Counted from the stretch's first letter, positions 15,783 to 24,766 are shown. The stretch: 25,882 bases of DNA from Spongiibacteraceae bacterium UBA5047 (GCA_002415025.1 DIBR01000053.1:29309-55190); one strand, 5' to 3'. The notes: generated by a model not told the origin, from the letters alone. Program-made: numbers and translations.

Positions 15783-18050
15783 ATGAAAATCTATCGTCGT
15801 AATCCAATGGTTACAGCCATCGTTGCTGCTTCTCTCGCAACATCAGCCATTGCAAAAGATTTATCCCTGGAAGAGGTGGTGGTCACCGCACAAAAACGCG
15901 AGCAGAACGCGCAGACCGTACCGGTCACGGTCGATACCTTCTCGCAAACCGATGTTGAAAACACCGGAGCCCTGATACTTGAGGATATGCAGGATTATAT
16001 TCCAGGCTTCAAGGTCGGCACGGATATCCATGGTGGTGGCGTTACACAGTCCGAGTTGATAATTCGTGGCGTTGAAGGTACTGCGATCAGCACGGGCGGC
16101 GACCCCTCGGTTGCCACCTTTTACGATGAAGTCTATCTGCCGCGTGCTGCTACTACGGTTGCGTTCTCCGATATGCAGCGCATTGAAGTGCTGAAGGGGC
16201 CGCAAGGTACGCTGTTTGGTCGCAATGCCGCTGCCGGCGTCGTAAATATGATTCCCAATTCGCCCGGCGAAGAAACCGAGGGTATGTTGAGTGCGCGGCT
16301 GGGTAACTACGGGCTGCAGCGCTATGAAGGGATGGCAAATTTTTCGGTGTTTGACGGCATTGCCGTACGAGTGAATGCACTCAGTAACCAGCGCGATGGC
16401 GTGGTAGAGAATTTCGGCCCTTCGCCCAACGACCCTCGTGAGCAGGACAACCAGGCGGCGCGTGTTGCACTGCGCTGGGACGCGACTGATTTTCTGACGC
16501 TGCAACTGGCCTACGACTACGACAAAGTGGATAACGGTCCCAAGGCAGTTCTGGGTGTGTTGAATGACAGAACCAATTTCCCTGACCCGCGCGTTCGAAA
16601 GCTCAATACCGATGTTATCGATGGCCGCGAAAAGCGGGATATGGACGCCTGGACGGCCAAAGCCCTGTTCGACCTGAATGAGCAATGGTCGGGCAAGTTC
16701 ATTACCAGCTATCGCCAGTTTGAAACCTTTAACCTTCAGGATGAAGACGGCACCGGGGATCACGAAGTCTACGTTGATACCAACAATCTGGAAGATTCCG
16801 ATATTTTCTACAATGAGCTGCAGTTCAGTTTTGCCGGCGACTATCTCGACCTGGTCATGGGCGCCAACTACAGCGACGAAGAAACCTTTCAGCGCACCGA
16901 CCTGACCTTTAGCACGGCGGCAGCGGTGTCGCTAGCCTCTGAGCAGGTTAGCCTGCCGCCCACGCTGATTAACAGTCTGTTGGGCTTCGCCTACGACGAC
17001 ACCTTCGGTTCAGAAAGCATGATTAACCGGGGTGAATTCGAGAACTTCGGTCTTTATGCGGATGCGGATTTCACCGTCAATGATCGCTGGAATCTGATTG
17101 CCGGTGTTCGCTACAGCAAAGACGAGAAAGCTTTCAGCTGGCACGCCCCGCACTCAGATTTTATTCTGGCGCAGTTGCTGGGTGAAAACCTGATTTTCAA
17201 TACAGAAAACAATGAGCCCGAATTCGCAGCCGAGGAGTGGAGTAAAGTAACCGGGCGGCTGGTGGCCAATTTCCAGGTTACTGAGCAGGCGATGACCTAC
17301 GTTTCCTATTCAACCGGGTATAAGTCTGGTGGTTTTGATTCGCTCAATCCGGGCACAGGCCAGGCGCCACTGGAACCTGAAGAGGTTGTGAATATTGAGC
17401 TGGGTGTAAAAGGTGATTTTTTTGATAACCATTTGCGCACGCAAGTCGCACTGTTCAAGATGGAAATTGAGGACCGGCAGGAATCCATTGAATCGCAGGA
17501 GCCGGGTTCTGGTGCCGCTGTGCCCACTGTTATCAATACCGATGAAGAGTTTGTCGGTACCGAGATTACCGTTGACTGGCTGGTGAATGACGAGTTCCGT
17601 ATGGGCTTGATTTACAGCTATCGTGAACAGGATTCGCGCCGTGAGGCGCACTTCGACTCTCAAGCCGAGTTTCAGCAAGCCGAGCAACTCAATACCACGG
17701 CACCGCAGGACTACACCATAACGCTGGATTGGTCGCCGGTGTTGTCGTTCGGCTCAATTCTGTTTCATCTTGATTATATTTATAAGGAAAATATTGATCC
17801 GGATGACGAAGATCATCAGGACCGCTTTTTCGAGGTGCCGGGTTACGGCGATGATTCGCAACTGCTCAATGCCCGCATTCTGTTTGTGCCGGGGAATGGC
17901 CGTTTTGAAATCGCTCTGTGGGGGAAAAACCTGCTGGACGACGACACCATTTCCCGACCCGGTGGTTTAACGGGTGATCTGTTGGGTACTTTTCACGTTG
18001 GCGTGCAAGACCCGACGACCTACGGCGTAGACGCGAAGCTGATTTTCTAA
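15783..18050 (+). CDS. TonB-dependent outer-membrane receptor (first copy)
   Basis: This 755-residue protein has a signal peptide (about 1-24, ending SAIA). Next come the TonB-box/plug start LEEVVVTAQKR and a plug domain (about 40-160) with the strong motif RIEVLKGPQGTLFGRNAAAG. A 22-strand-type barrel ends in VDAKLIF, with a terminal Phe as expected. Receptors of this 'VVTAQKR' class import siderophores, vitamin B12, sugars or, in many marine and sphingomonad relatives, aromatic and steroid-like compounds; the substrate cannot be read from sequence. GAGAGA is six bases before the ATG. It is on the strand of the cytochrome/MauG/beta-helix genes, but a 200-base repeat-filled gap with a possible terminator separates them, so co-transcription is uncertain. 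Confidence 0.93.
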   Translation: MKIYRRNPMVTAIVAASLATSAIAKDLSLEEVVVTAQKREQNAQTVPVTVDTFSQTDVENTGALILEDMQDYIPGFKVGTDIHGGGVTQSELIIRGVEGTAISTGGDPSVATFYDEVYLPRAATTVAFSDMQRIEVLKGPQGTLFGRNAAAGVVNMIPNSPGEETEGMLSARLGNYGLQRYEGMANFSVFDGIAVRVNALSNQRDGVVENFGPSPNDPREQDNQAARVALRWDATDFLTLQLAYDYDKVDNGPKAVLGVLNDRTNFPDPRVRKLNTDVIDGREKRDMDAWTAKALFDLNEQWSGKFITSYRQFETFNLQDEDGTGDHEVYVDTNNLEDSDIFYNELQFSFAGDYLDLVMGANYSDEETFQRTDLTFSTAAAVSLASEQVSLPPTLINSLLGFAYDDTFGSESMINRGEFENFGLYADADFTVNDRWNLIAGVRYSKDEKAFSWHAPHSDFILAQLLGENLIFNTENNEPEFAAEEWSKVTGRLVANFQVTEQAMTYVSYSTGYKSGGFDSLNPGTGQAPLEPEEVVNIELGVKGDFFDNHLRTQVALFKMEIEDRQESIESQEPGSGAAVPTVINTDEEFVGTEITVDWLVNDEFRMGLIYSYREQDSRREAHFDSQAEFQQAEQLNTTAPQDYTITLDWSPVLSFGSILFHLDYIYKENIDPDDEDHQDRFFEVPGYGDDSQLLNARILFVPGNGRFEIALWGKNLLDDDTISRPGGLTGDLLGTFHVGVQDPTTYGVDAKLIF

Positions 18051-18058
18051 CGGGAGAA

Positions 18059-18115
18059 TTCGCCTGCAGGGCAGGCTCCCACAGGGGCGTTGTAGGAGCC
18101 TGCCTTGCAGGCGAA
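18059..18115. repeat. Inverted REP pair left of the transposase gene
   Basis: A 57-base inverted pair of REP units begins TTCGCCTGCAGGGCAGG and ends in the complement GCAGGCGAA. The inner parts read TCCCACA and TGTAGGAG, so each unit has a GTAG/GTGG head beside a GCCTGC hairpin. This is the architecture of Pseudomonas-type REPs. It differs from the right-hand copy at only two of 57 positions. Confidence 0.88.
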
Positions 18116-18139
18116 CCGGTAAAACAACAGGAGCCAAGG

Positions 18140-18583
18140 ATGGCACAATCAAATCGTTTGCGGTTTGAACGCGTTAGCGAGTCTCACCGTATCTATCTTG
18201 TGACTGTCGTTTGCCTATCCAGACGACGAGTGTTCAGTGATTTTCAGGCAGGCCGCTGCGCGGTGCAGGCGATGACGTCCGTTGCCGGCTCAGCACATAC
18301 GCTGTGTTATGTGGTGATGCCGGATCATGTGCATTGGTTGCTTCAGCTAGAGCAAGGCGCTGAACTCTCACGTGTTGTTCAGAAAATGAAATCGGTGACG
18401 AGCAAATATCTGCACACTCAAGGCGTCGGCGGAAAAATCTGGCAGCGCGGTTTTCATGATCATGCGCTGCGTCGGGACGAAGATGTAGCGGGTATAGCAC
18501 GCTATGTGGTGGCCAATCCCTTGCGGGCAGGGTTGGTCGATTCTCTGCGGGAGTATCCGCTTTGGGATGCCGTTTGGTTATAG
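18140..18583 (+). CDS. REP-associated tyrosine transposase (RAYT, Y1/HUH family)
   Basis: The 147-residue protein belongs to the IS200-like Y1 transposase superfamily. It has the metal-binding HUH motif (His63-Val-His65 in MPDHVHWLL), the WQRGFHDH motif (101-108) and the catalytic-tyrosine helix RYVVANPLRAGLV (Tyr122). RAYT proteins are single-copy, domesticated relatives of IS200 transposases that recognise GTAG-headed REP hairpins and are thought to move or copy them. The gene has no insertion-sequence ends of its own; instead it sits between two inverted REP pairs, the classic REPtron arrangement. AGGAG is nine bases before the ATG. All recognised motifs are intact, so the protein looks functional. 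Confidence 0.92.
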   Translation: MAQSNRLRFERVSESHRIYLVTVVCLSRRRVFSDFQAGRCAVQAMTSVAGSAHTLCYVVMPDHVHWLLQLEQGAELSRVVQKMKSVTSKYLHTQGVGGKIWQRGFHDHALRRDEDVAGIARYVVANPLRAGLVDSLREYPLWDAVWL

Positions 18584-18610
18584 ATCTTGTGTAGGAAGCG
18601 GAGCTGACCG

Positions 18611-18667
18611 TTCGCCTGCAGGGCAGGCTCCCACAGGGGCATTGTAGGAGCCTGCCCTGCAGGCGAA
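18611..18667. repeat. Inverted REP pair right of the transposase gene
   Basis: Same 57-base structure as at 18059-18115, but a more perfect palindrome: its two arms match at 24 of 25 positions. It lies between the convergent transposase and acyl-CoA ligase genes and may also act as a bidirectional transcript end. No target-site duplication is obvious beside either copy. Confidence 0.88.
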
Positions 18668-18679
18668 CAGGCATTTATT

Positions 18680-20299
18680 CTAGCTGTCACTCCACTGCCA
18701 GTCGGCGAACTGCTCGCGCAGCTGTAGCTTCATAAACTTGCCGGTGGAGGTTTTGGGAATGTCGTCGACAAAGGCGACGTCGTTGGGTATCCACCAGTTC
18801 GCGAATTTGCCGCGCAGATGGTTTTTCAGCTCGTCTGTGCTGATCTCTTCTCCCGCTTTTCTGACCACCACGGCTAGCGGCCGTTCCATCCATTTCGGAT
18901 GCGCAACAGCAATCACAACCGCTTCAGCCACTTTCGGGTGGGCCATCAATTCGTTTTCGAGTTCGACGGAGCTGATCCATTCGCCGCCGGATTTGATTAA
19001 ATCCTTGGTGCGATCAGAAATTTGTACATAGCCCAGCGTGGTCAGCGTGGCAACGTCGCCGGTTCCGAACCAGCCATCATCGGTGAAGCTGTCGGCAGCA
19101 TCGGGGCGATTGTAATAGCTGGCGGTAATCCAGGGGCCGCGAGCCTGCAACTCGCCGACGGTCTCGCCGTCGTTGGTCGCAATCGCGCCATCATCGTCTT
19201 TCACTCGCAATTCTACCAGTGGCAGCGGAATGCCCGCGCGTGCGCGATAGCGCACCTGTTCGTCTTCCGGCAAGTTGCGTATTTCCGGCCGCAGGCTGGT
19301 GACGCTGGCGATGGGTGAGGTTTCGGTCATGCCCCACACGGTTTGCAGTGTGATTTCCAGCGTGCGGAATTTTTCAATCAGCGAGGAGGGTGTTGCCGAG
19401 CCGCCCACAAACATGCGGAAGTTGGTTTCCAGCGTCCAGCGATCCGGCGTTTTGCTGAGCTCCTCGTAGACACGCATCCAGATGGTGGGTACTCCGGCGG
19501 TAAAATTGACGCCCGTTTCGCTGTATAAGTCGAGCAGGCTTTCTGCGTCCAGATGCGGCCCCGGTAATACCTGTCGCGCGCCAACCATGGCGCCCGCATA
19601 GGGCAGGCCCCAAGCCTTGGCATGAAACATGGGTACCACCGGGCAAATGGTATCGTTGAAGGACAGGTTGCCGGCGTCGGGCAGGGCAAAACCCAGCGCA
19701 TGTAGAACAGACGAGCGGTGCCCGTAGAGAACGCCTTTGGGCTTGCCGGTAGTGCCGGAGGTGTAGCACATACCGCAGGCCCAGTTTTCGTCTATATCGA
19801 CGTGCTTATAGTCGGCGTTGCCGGTGGCGAGAAATGCTTCGTAGTCCTCAAACTCGTGTGCTTCGCCGCCGTAGTTCAAAACAATAATTCGTTCAAACGT
19901 AACCTTGTCGCTGAACTCGCGAAATAGCGGTAGCAGAATATCGTCGATGATCAGTATGCGGTCTTCGGCGTGGTTGGCGATGTAGGCAATATCGTCCGCA
20001 TGCAGTCGCAGATTAAGTGTGTGGATAACCGCGCCAATGGCGGGGATGCCGAAGTAGCACTCCAGGTGGGCGTAGTGATTCCACATGAGGGTGGCTACAC
20101 GGTCGCCCGGTTTTATACCGGCTTTCTGCAGGGCGCTGGCAAGTTGCCGGGCGCGGGCAGACATTTCCCCGTAGGTGGTTTTGTGCAGGGTTTTTGCGGG
20201 AGTTTGCGAAATAATGTCAACATCGGCAAAGACACTGCCACAGCGATCGAGAATGCTGGTTAGCGTCAGCGGCATTTGCATCATGGTGGATTGGAGCAT
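18680..20299 (-). CDS. AlkK-like medium/long-chain acyl-CoA ligase (AMP-binding)
   Basis: ATG 20299-20297 gives 539 residues, the usual length of AlkK-type ligases; a TTG start at 20368 would overlap the esterase gene and add a basic, unmatched extension. ANL-family motifs are all present: YTSGTTGKPKG (179-189), WGMTETSP (322-329), GWFGTGD with Asp415, KDLIKSGGEWISSVELE in the hinge, and PKTSTGKFMK with the catalytic Lys521. Stretches such as PVVPMFHAKAWG and HRSSVLHA are close to the alkane-plasmid AlkK. The enzyme activates a carboxylic acid with ATP and CoA through an acyl-adenylate. Placed after the receptor and esterase genes, it probably activates the acid released by ester hydrolysis before beta-oxidation; that link is inference. 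Confidence 0.92.
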   Translation of the reverse strand: MLQSTMMQMPLTLTSILDRCGSVFADVDIISQTPAKTLHKTTYGEMSARARQLASALQKAGIKPGDRVATLMWNHYAHLECYFGIPAIGAVIHTLNLRLHADDIAYIANHAEDRILIIDDILLPLFREFSDKVTFERIIVLNYGGEAHEFEDYEAFLATGNADYKHVDIDENWACGMCYTSGTTGKPKGVLYGHRSSVLHALGFALPDAGNLSFNDTICPVVPMFHAKAWGLPYAGAMVGARQVLPGPHLDAESLLDLYSETGVNFTAGVPTIWMRVYEELSKTPDRWTLETNFRMFVGGSATPSSLIEKFRTLEITLQTVWGMTETSPIASVTSLRPEIRNLPEDEQVRYRARAGIPLPLVELRVKDDDGAIATNDGETVGELQARGPWITASYYNRPDAADSFTDDGWFGTGDVATLTTLGYVQISDRTKDLIKSGGEWISSVELENELMAHPKVAEAVVIAVAHPKWMERPLAVVVRKAGEEISTDELKNHLRGKFANWWIPNDVAFVDDIPKTSTGKFMKLQLREQFADWQWSDS

Positions 20300-20346
20300 A
20301 AGGTTTCTCGCTTTCGATCTCTGGCTGTACCGGTATGAGCTGCGGA

Positions 20347-21519
20347 CTAGGGAAACAGGGCGCTGCAATCAAAAGCGCCGCTTTCAAACCCGCTGTTTTT
20401 TGGGTTGGCCAGGAAGAAGTTGTAGGCAGCCGCCGTGATATTGGGCCCAATAGGGTCAACGAAATTGCCTTCGGGGTTGCCGCCGGGATAGTTGTGGGCG
20501 AGGCCGTGAATGATCCAGAAATCGATCAGCGGGCAACCTCGCGCATCGGCGTAGCGTTCGATGGTAAAAGGGTAGTTCTGCAAGGCCAGCACGCCGCCCG
20601 GGCAGGGCGAGTTCTGATTGCGTACGCAGGTGTCGCCCTCGTTGCCTACGTTGGCAACCAGTGATTCGTCAAAACCAACGTTTATCGTTTGCGCGGGCAG
20701 GGGTGGCACTGATTGATCGGGTTGGCCGTTATCGAACCAGTCGTTGGTACCCAGCCATTGATGCAGCGCATCTTCCCCCATGGGAAAGAGAGCGATTTCA
20801 TCGGCGGTGCCGTGAAATAAAATCACCGGCAGGCGCCGTGCATTGTCTGCCATTGTTTGTGCGGCGAGTGTGCCGGAAGGGTCACCACAGGCCGGGTAGC
20901 CGCAGCCTGCAACGACCGCAATAGCGGCATACAGATCGGGGTAGGTGGCACCCATCGTACTCGCCATAATGCCGCCAGCCGATATGCCGCCGAGAAAAAC
21001 GCGATTGCTATCAATACTGATGTCGGTGCGTGCAATAACCTCGCGGGTGATGCCGGCGATGGTGCCAGGCTCGCCGCTGTCCCGGTTCTGGTGTTGGGGG
21101 TTAAACCAGTTCCAGCAATTGATGCCGTTGCCGTCGCTGAGATGCCCCTCCACCTGATCGGCCGGGTCTTCTTCGTTGTTGGGGTTTTTCTGCTCGGGAT
21201 AGACCACAACAAAGCGCCGCCGCTCGGCGAGCTCGTTCCAGCGTGTTCCCACAATGGCGTCGTTAGCCGTTTGATTACAGCCGTGCAAATACACCACCAT
21301 CGGTGCGTTCGCTGGCAGCGATGAGGGTATATACACGAAGTAGTCGCGCTGGGGCAGCCCGTCGGCGGCAAAGGTAAATTGTGTGAGTGATGCAGGATTG
21401 CCGGAGGTGCTGCCCGCCCCTGAGCCGGAGCTCGACGAGGAGTCGTTGCAGGCGACAAGCAGCAGAGGCACCAGCATCAGCGTGATGGTGCGGAGTATGT
21501 TGTGGCCCGTATGCTGCAT
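20347..21519 (-). CDS. PHB depolymerase-family (CE1-like) esterase, predicted lipoprotein
   Basis: ATG 21519-21517 gives 390 residues with a lipoprotein signal (lipobox LVAC, Cys24) followed by a Ser/Gly linker; a TTG at 21537 overlapping the receptor stop is the alternative. The alpha/beta-hydrolase core has the oxyanion segment VVYLHGCNQT, the nucleophile elbow GGISAGG (Ser180), Asp240 in HGTAD and the His in GLAHNYPGG (about 342). This is the layout of extracellular PHB depolymerases, feruloyl and acetylxylan esterases. Extra Cys residues in the C-terminal half suggest disulfides. It would sit on the outer membrane or face the periplasm and cleave ester bonds of the substrate taken up by the adjacent TonB receptor. 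Exact substrate unknown. Confidence 0.88.
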   Translation of the reverse strand: MQHTGHNILRTITLMLVPLLLVACNDSSSSSGSGAGSTSGNPASLTQFTFAADGLPQRDYFVYIPSSLPANAPMVVYLHGCNQTANDAIVGTRWNELAERRRFVVVYPEQKNPNNEEDPADQVEGHLSDGNGINCWNWFNPQHQNRDSGEPGTIAGITREVIARTDISIDSNRVFLGGISAGGIMASTMGATYPDLYAAIAVVAGCGYPACGDPSGTLAAQTMADNARRLPVILFHGTADEIALFPMGEDALHQWLGTNDWFDNGQPDQSVPPLPAQTINVGFDESLVANVGNEGDTCVRNQNSPCPGGVLALQNYPFTIERYADARGCPLIDFWIIHGLAHNYPGGNPEGNFVDPIGPNITAAAYNFFLANPKNSGFESGAFDCSALFP

Positions 21520-21533
21520 GGTTCGGTCCGTTC

Positions 21534-23912
21534 TCAAAAGCGCCAGTCAAACTGAGCGTAGACCGTGCGTGGCTGTTCGGCAATTTCGACAAATACGCCG
21601 GAGAAAAGGTCGCCCTGACGAATACCGGACTCCTGATCCGTCAGGTTTTCGCCAATGACTTTCAGGCTCCAGCCCTGCGCTGGATGTGCCACGCCAACGC
21701 TGGCTTTGTAGCGCTCAAAGCCCTCCTGTCTTTTGCGTTCGTCGAGGTCGACATCCAGCAACTGGTCTGAAAATTGTTCAATGGTTGCGCTGGCGGTAAA
21801 TTCCAGCCCGCTATCAAAGAGGGGCATTCTGACGAGGCCGGTCAGTGTGTTGTTCCACTCGGGCGCAAAGGGGAAGGGCTTGCCCGACGCGTCGCCACAG
21901 TTCGGGTCATCCGTCTGGTCTGGCGGGCATTCATTGTCGGTAAATTTCAGGTATTCCGTGTCGTTATAGCCGATGGTGCCAATCAGGGTGAACCAGTCGT
22001 TTACCAGCCATTGAATGTCACCTTCAACGCCCTGTGAGCGGGCTTCGGCTGCGTTTTTCACCAGAGTGACACCAATGCCGATAGTCGTGCGTTCGGGAGC
22101 GCGGCTCAGCACCTGAAAGTCGTCTACGTCCATTCGGAAGACAGAAATATTGGCGACCAGAGTATTGTCCAGCCAACTGGTTTTGGCGTTAAAGCTCCAT
22201 TCGGTGGTGAACTCCGGGGAAAATACCAGCTCGTCTTCTACCGCGCGAAACGCAAACGCGTTGAAGCCGCCACCCTTCACACCTTCCGCGCGGTGCAGAA
22301 ACAGGCTGAGGTTGTCGGTGGGTTGCCAGTTGATCGAGATCTTGTGCTGGAATTGATTGTCGTTTTGCTCGCGCTCGGCTTCGAATTCATCCAGGCCGGC
22401 TAACGGCAATACAACGGCAGGCTGTGGCTGATTGAAAAACTGGCGCCATTTGGCCTCCTTTTTCTCTTCGCCGTAACGCATGCCCAATTGCAGTGTCCAG
22501 TCTTCAACAAACTGCCATTTGAACTCGGTAAATACCGCCTGAGACTCGGCCTTCTGCTCGAAAGTCTGGGTGACGTCTTCGACCAGTTGATCTTCTCCCA
22601 GCGGTGGCAGCAGGGAGAAAATACTGGATGCACCGTCGGAACTCGCTGCCGTGATCAAACCGAGGTAGGAGGGCAGATCAAAGATAAAGCGGAAGAAGCT
22701 GTCGTTGATCTGGCGGTCCTGATAAAACACGCCGGCAATAAAGTCGCTGTTGCCGAGGTCGGCGCCAAACAGGTTATTCAACCCGAAAAGGCCGTCAAGC
22801 CGGGGGGAAATAATGCGAAACTCGGCGGTTGTTGTCGGCGATTTGTCGCCGCCCAATCCGAGCGTGGCTGGCGCTGGTGTAAAGTCGGTATCCAGGCTCA
22901 GAAATTGCTCCAGTGCCGAATGGCCACCGACAAATACCAGTCCCCAATCATCGATGTCGTAGCTGACTTCCATATTGAAGGTTTTGATATTGACCTCGCG
23001 ACCGTCCTGATCATCCAGCGATGCAATATTATTACCTTGCTCAAAGTCGGTATTGGGGTCGTAAGCACGTAAAAACTCTTTTACATCGTCCGAGGCCCGA
23101 ATAATTTCAAAGCCGGTGCCGAGGTCAGTAAGGTCCACATCTTCCCAGCTTAGCTTCAGGCTGGCGCCGACAACGTCGGGAAAATCCAGCTTGAAGCGAT
23201 AGCCGTTACGGTCATGGCCGCGAAAATTTTCCTGTGCTTTCGGGTTCACATCGTCGGTGGTGTTTTCAATAAAGCCGTCGCGGGTGTCGGTAAAGGCGGC
23301 GAGACGAAAGCGCATAATGTCGGGAATAACCGGCCCGCCAATGCTGGCCTCATAGCGCTCGCGTTTGAAATCACCACCCTGGGCACTGAAATTACCGGTG
23401 AATTCATCGCTGGGGTCAGCCGTCAGAATATGGATAAGCCCGGCGGTGGTGTTTTTGCCGAAGGTTGTACCCTGCGGGCCGCGTAAAACTTCGATGCGTT
23501 TGAGGTCAAACGTCGCGGCCAGAAAATAGGGAATGCGAGTATACGGCAGGCCGTCTATCGCAAGGCCCAGAGGCGGTTCAAAAGCCTTGTTATTGTTGTT
23601 GAAGGTAAAGCCGCGTGCGCGGGGAGCAGCAAAAAAGCCCGCTTGCTCCACGGCGACATTGGGGACGTAAAGCAGCGCTTCACGCAGATCGGTTACGCCC
23701 TGGTCCACCATAAACTCGGCGGTCATCACCGACATGGAAATCGGAACGTCCTGTATGGCCTCATCACGTTTCTGGGCAGAAACAATAACTTCCTCAATAA
23801 CCCGGACTTTTTTGGTATCGCCTTGTGTCTGTGCCAGTGCGGTCACGGGCAGAGCGAGTGCCGCGCAGAGCGCCGTGACAATGGGAGCCGATTTGAATTG
23901 CTGTAGTGCCAT
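21534..23912 (-). CDS. TonB-dependent outer-membrane receptor (second copy)
   Basis: The 792-residue protein has a signal peptide (about 1-27, ending TALAQ). The plug start is IEEVIVSAQKRDEAIQDVPI and its core motif is KRIEVLRGPQGTTFGKNTTAG. A large barrel ends YAQFDWRF, with a terminal aromatic residue. A Cys pair (CPPDQTDDPNC) lies in an external loop near residue 660. It is of the same general class as the receptor at 15783, but the barrels are clearly different and it is not a recent duplicate. AGGAG lies nine bases before the ATG. It is directly upstream of the esterase gene in the same direction, and 44 bases after tetR, so the four - strand genes probably form one regulated unit. Confidence 0.93.
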   Translation of the reverse strand: MALQQFKSAPIVTALCAALALPVTALAQTQGDTKKVRVIEEVIVSAQKRDEAIQDVPISMSVMTAEFMVDQGVTDLREALLYVPNVAVEQAGFFAAPRARGFTFNNNNKAFEPPLGLAIDGLPYTRIPYFLAATFDLKRIEVLRGPQGTTFGKNTTAGLIHILTADPSDEFTGNFSAQGGDFKRERYEASIGGPVIPDIMRFRLAAFTDTRDGFIENTTDDVNPKAQENFRGHDRNGYRFKLDFPDVVGASLKLSWEDVDLTDLGTGFEIIRASDDVKEFLRAYDPNTDFEQGNNIASLDDQDGREVNIKTFNMEVSYDIDDWGLVFVGGHSALEQFLSLDTDFTPAPATLGLGGDKSPTTTAEFRIISPRLDGLFGLNNLFGADLGNSDFIAGVFYQDRQINDSFFRFIFDLPSYLGLITAASSDGASSIFSLLPPLGEDQLVEDVTQTFEQKAESQAVFTEFKWQFVEDWTLQLGMRYGEEKKEAKWRQFFNQPQPAVVLPLAGLDEFEAEREQNDNQFQHKISINWQPTDNLSLFLHRAEGVKGGGFNAFAFRAVEDELVFSPEFTTEWSFNAKTSWLDNTLVANISVFRMDVDDFQVLSRAPERTTIGIGVTLVKNAAEARSQGVEGDIQWLVNDWFTLIGTIGYNDTEYLKFTDNECPPDQTDDPNCGDASGKPFPFAPEWNNTLTGLVRMPLFDSGLEFTASATIEQFSDQLLDVDLDERKRQEGFERYKASVGVAHPAQGWSLKVIGENLTDQESGIRQGDLFSGVFVEIAEQPRTVYAQFDWRF

Positions 23913-23956
23913 GCCCGAATACTCCTGTTGTTATGTGTTTATCGGTGGGGCTTTTG

Positions 23957-24619
23957 TCAGGCTTTGTCCATCAGGCCGACGATGCGGCAGGCAAAGCCCT
24001 GATAGTTGCTGACGATTTCATCAATACTGTTTTCGTGATTTTCTGAATACCAATGCGCAACGCGTATACCCATGGCGCCAATCGCCGCACCAGCCAGCCA
24101 GCTGTCGAAGCCACTGCTGAACGTTCCCTCGGCCTGGCCGCGGCAGATAATGTCCATCATCAGTGTGGTTGCTTGCTCGCGCAGCTTCAGTGCCGGTGCC
24201 ACCTGTTCTGCCGAGAGCGCGTGCAGCTCGTGATTGACCAGCATCGCCAGCATCGGGAATTCAGCGTGAAAGCGCACATGGCCTTCAACCCAGGCGCGCA
24301 ATTGACACTGCGCAGCCGACTCACTCTTGGCGAGGGCTTGCTGCACATACTGGAGGTGTTCTTCGTGCCCAAGGGTAATGAGCTGGGCAAGCATTTGTTC
24401 TTTAGAGGCGTAGTGGGCGTAGATTGAAGCCGGTTTCAGCCCGGTGGTTGAGGCAATATCCCGGATGGAGGCTCCGGCATAGCCGCGTTCGGCAAACAGG
24501 CGCAGCGCCGTATTCAGGATGCCAGCCTTGGGGCCGGGCGGCGTCACATCTGCGGGCAGCGCGATGGTATCGCTGGCCAGACGGCGAACATTGCTGTCGG
24601 ATAGAACCTGTGTTGGCAT
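23957..24619 (-). CDS. TetR/AcrR-family transcriptional regulator
   Basis: The 220-residue protein has an N-terminal extension of about 28 residues and then a classic TetR helix-turn-helix. ILNTALRLFAERGYAGASIR is followed by DIASTTGLKPASIYAHYASK (about 34-74), where the second block holds the recognition helix. The all-helical C-terminal half would bind a small ligand. It is the first gene of the - strand cluster and is divergent from the hydrolase gene. Palindromic sites in the intervening gap are candidate operators, so it probably represses both itself plus the uptake genes and the hydrolase. A likely inducer is the substrate or its acyl-CoA, by analogy with other TetR regulators of fatty-acid and ester catabolism; this is inference. 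AAGG precedes the ATG. Confidence 0.9.
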   Translation of the reverse strand: MPTQVLSDSNVRRLASDTIALPADVTPPGPKAGILNTALRLFAERGYAGASIRDIASTTGLKPASIYAHYASKEQMLAQLITLGHEEHLQYVQQALAKSESAAQCQLRAWVEGHVRFHAEFPMLAMLVNHELHALSAEQVAPALKLREQATTLMMDIICRGQAEGTFSSGFDSWLAGAAIGAMGIRVAHWYSENHENSIDEIVSNYQGFACRIVGLMDKA

Positions 24620-24635
24620 GCTGGAAGCCTTAAGA

Positions 24636-24647
24636 GCGAACGTTAGT
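24636..24647. promoter_or_regulatory. Candidate TetR operator half-site cluster next to tetR start
   Basis: CGAACGTTAG (24637-24646) has the same outer half-sites (CGAAC and GTTAG) as the longer palindrome at 24697-24712, here without the central four bases. It lies 18 bases upstream of the tetR ATG, a position where a bound repressor would block transcription. Confidence 0.35.
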
Positions 24648-24696
24648 TTTTATGGTTGCTATTTCTCGATTGTATCGGTATTTTTCACAATGTCAA

Positions 24697-24712
24697 ACGA
24701 ACGATCGTTAGT
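24697..24712. promoter_or_regulatory. Candidate TetR operator palindrome
   Basis: ACGAACGATCGTTAGT contains the perfect ten-base palindrome AACGATCGTT (24700-24709), and two further pairs match outside it after one mismatch. It sits in the middle of the 147-base divergent gap between tetR and the hydrolase gene, the usual place for an operator of a divergently transcribed TetR regulator. Confidence 0.5.
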
Positions 24713-24766
24713 GTCGGCGAATCGATTCAGCCAATATGTAATCACTGACCGAAAATAAGGATAAGA

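Noticed and set aside
15861..16763. 300-codon open frame on the - strand inside the first TonB receptor gene
   Set aside because: It is fully antisense to an unmistakable receptor, has no signal, domain or good ribosome site, and is best explained by the codon bias of the + strand gene.
20300..20368. TTG start extending the acyl-CoA ligase by 23 residues
   Set aside because: It overlaps the end of the esterase gene and adds a basic segment not typical of AlkK-like ligases.
22488..23072. 194-codon open frame on the + strand inside the second TonB receptor gene
   Set aside because: Antisense shadow of the receptor, with no recognisable domain or start signal.
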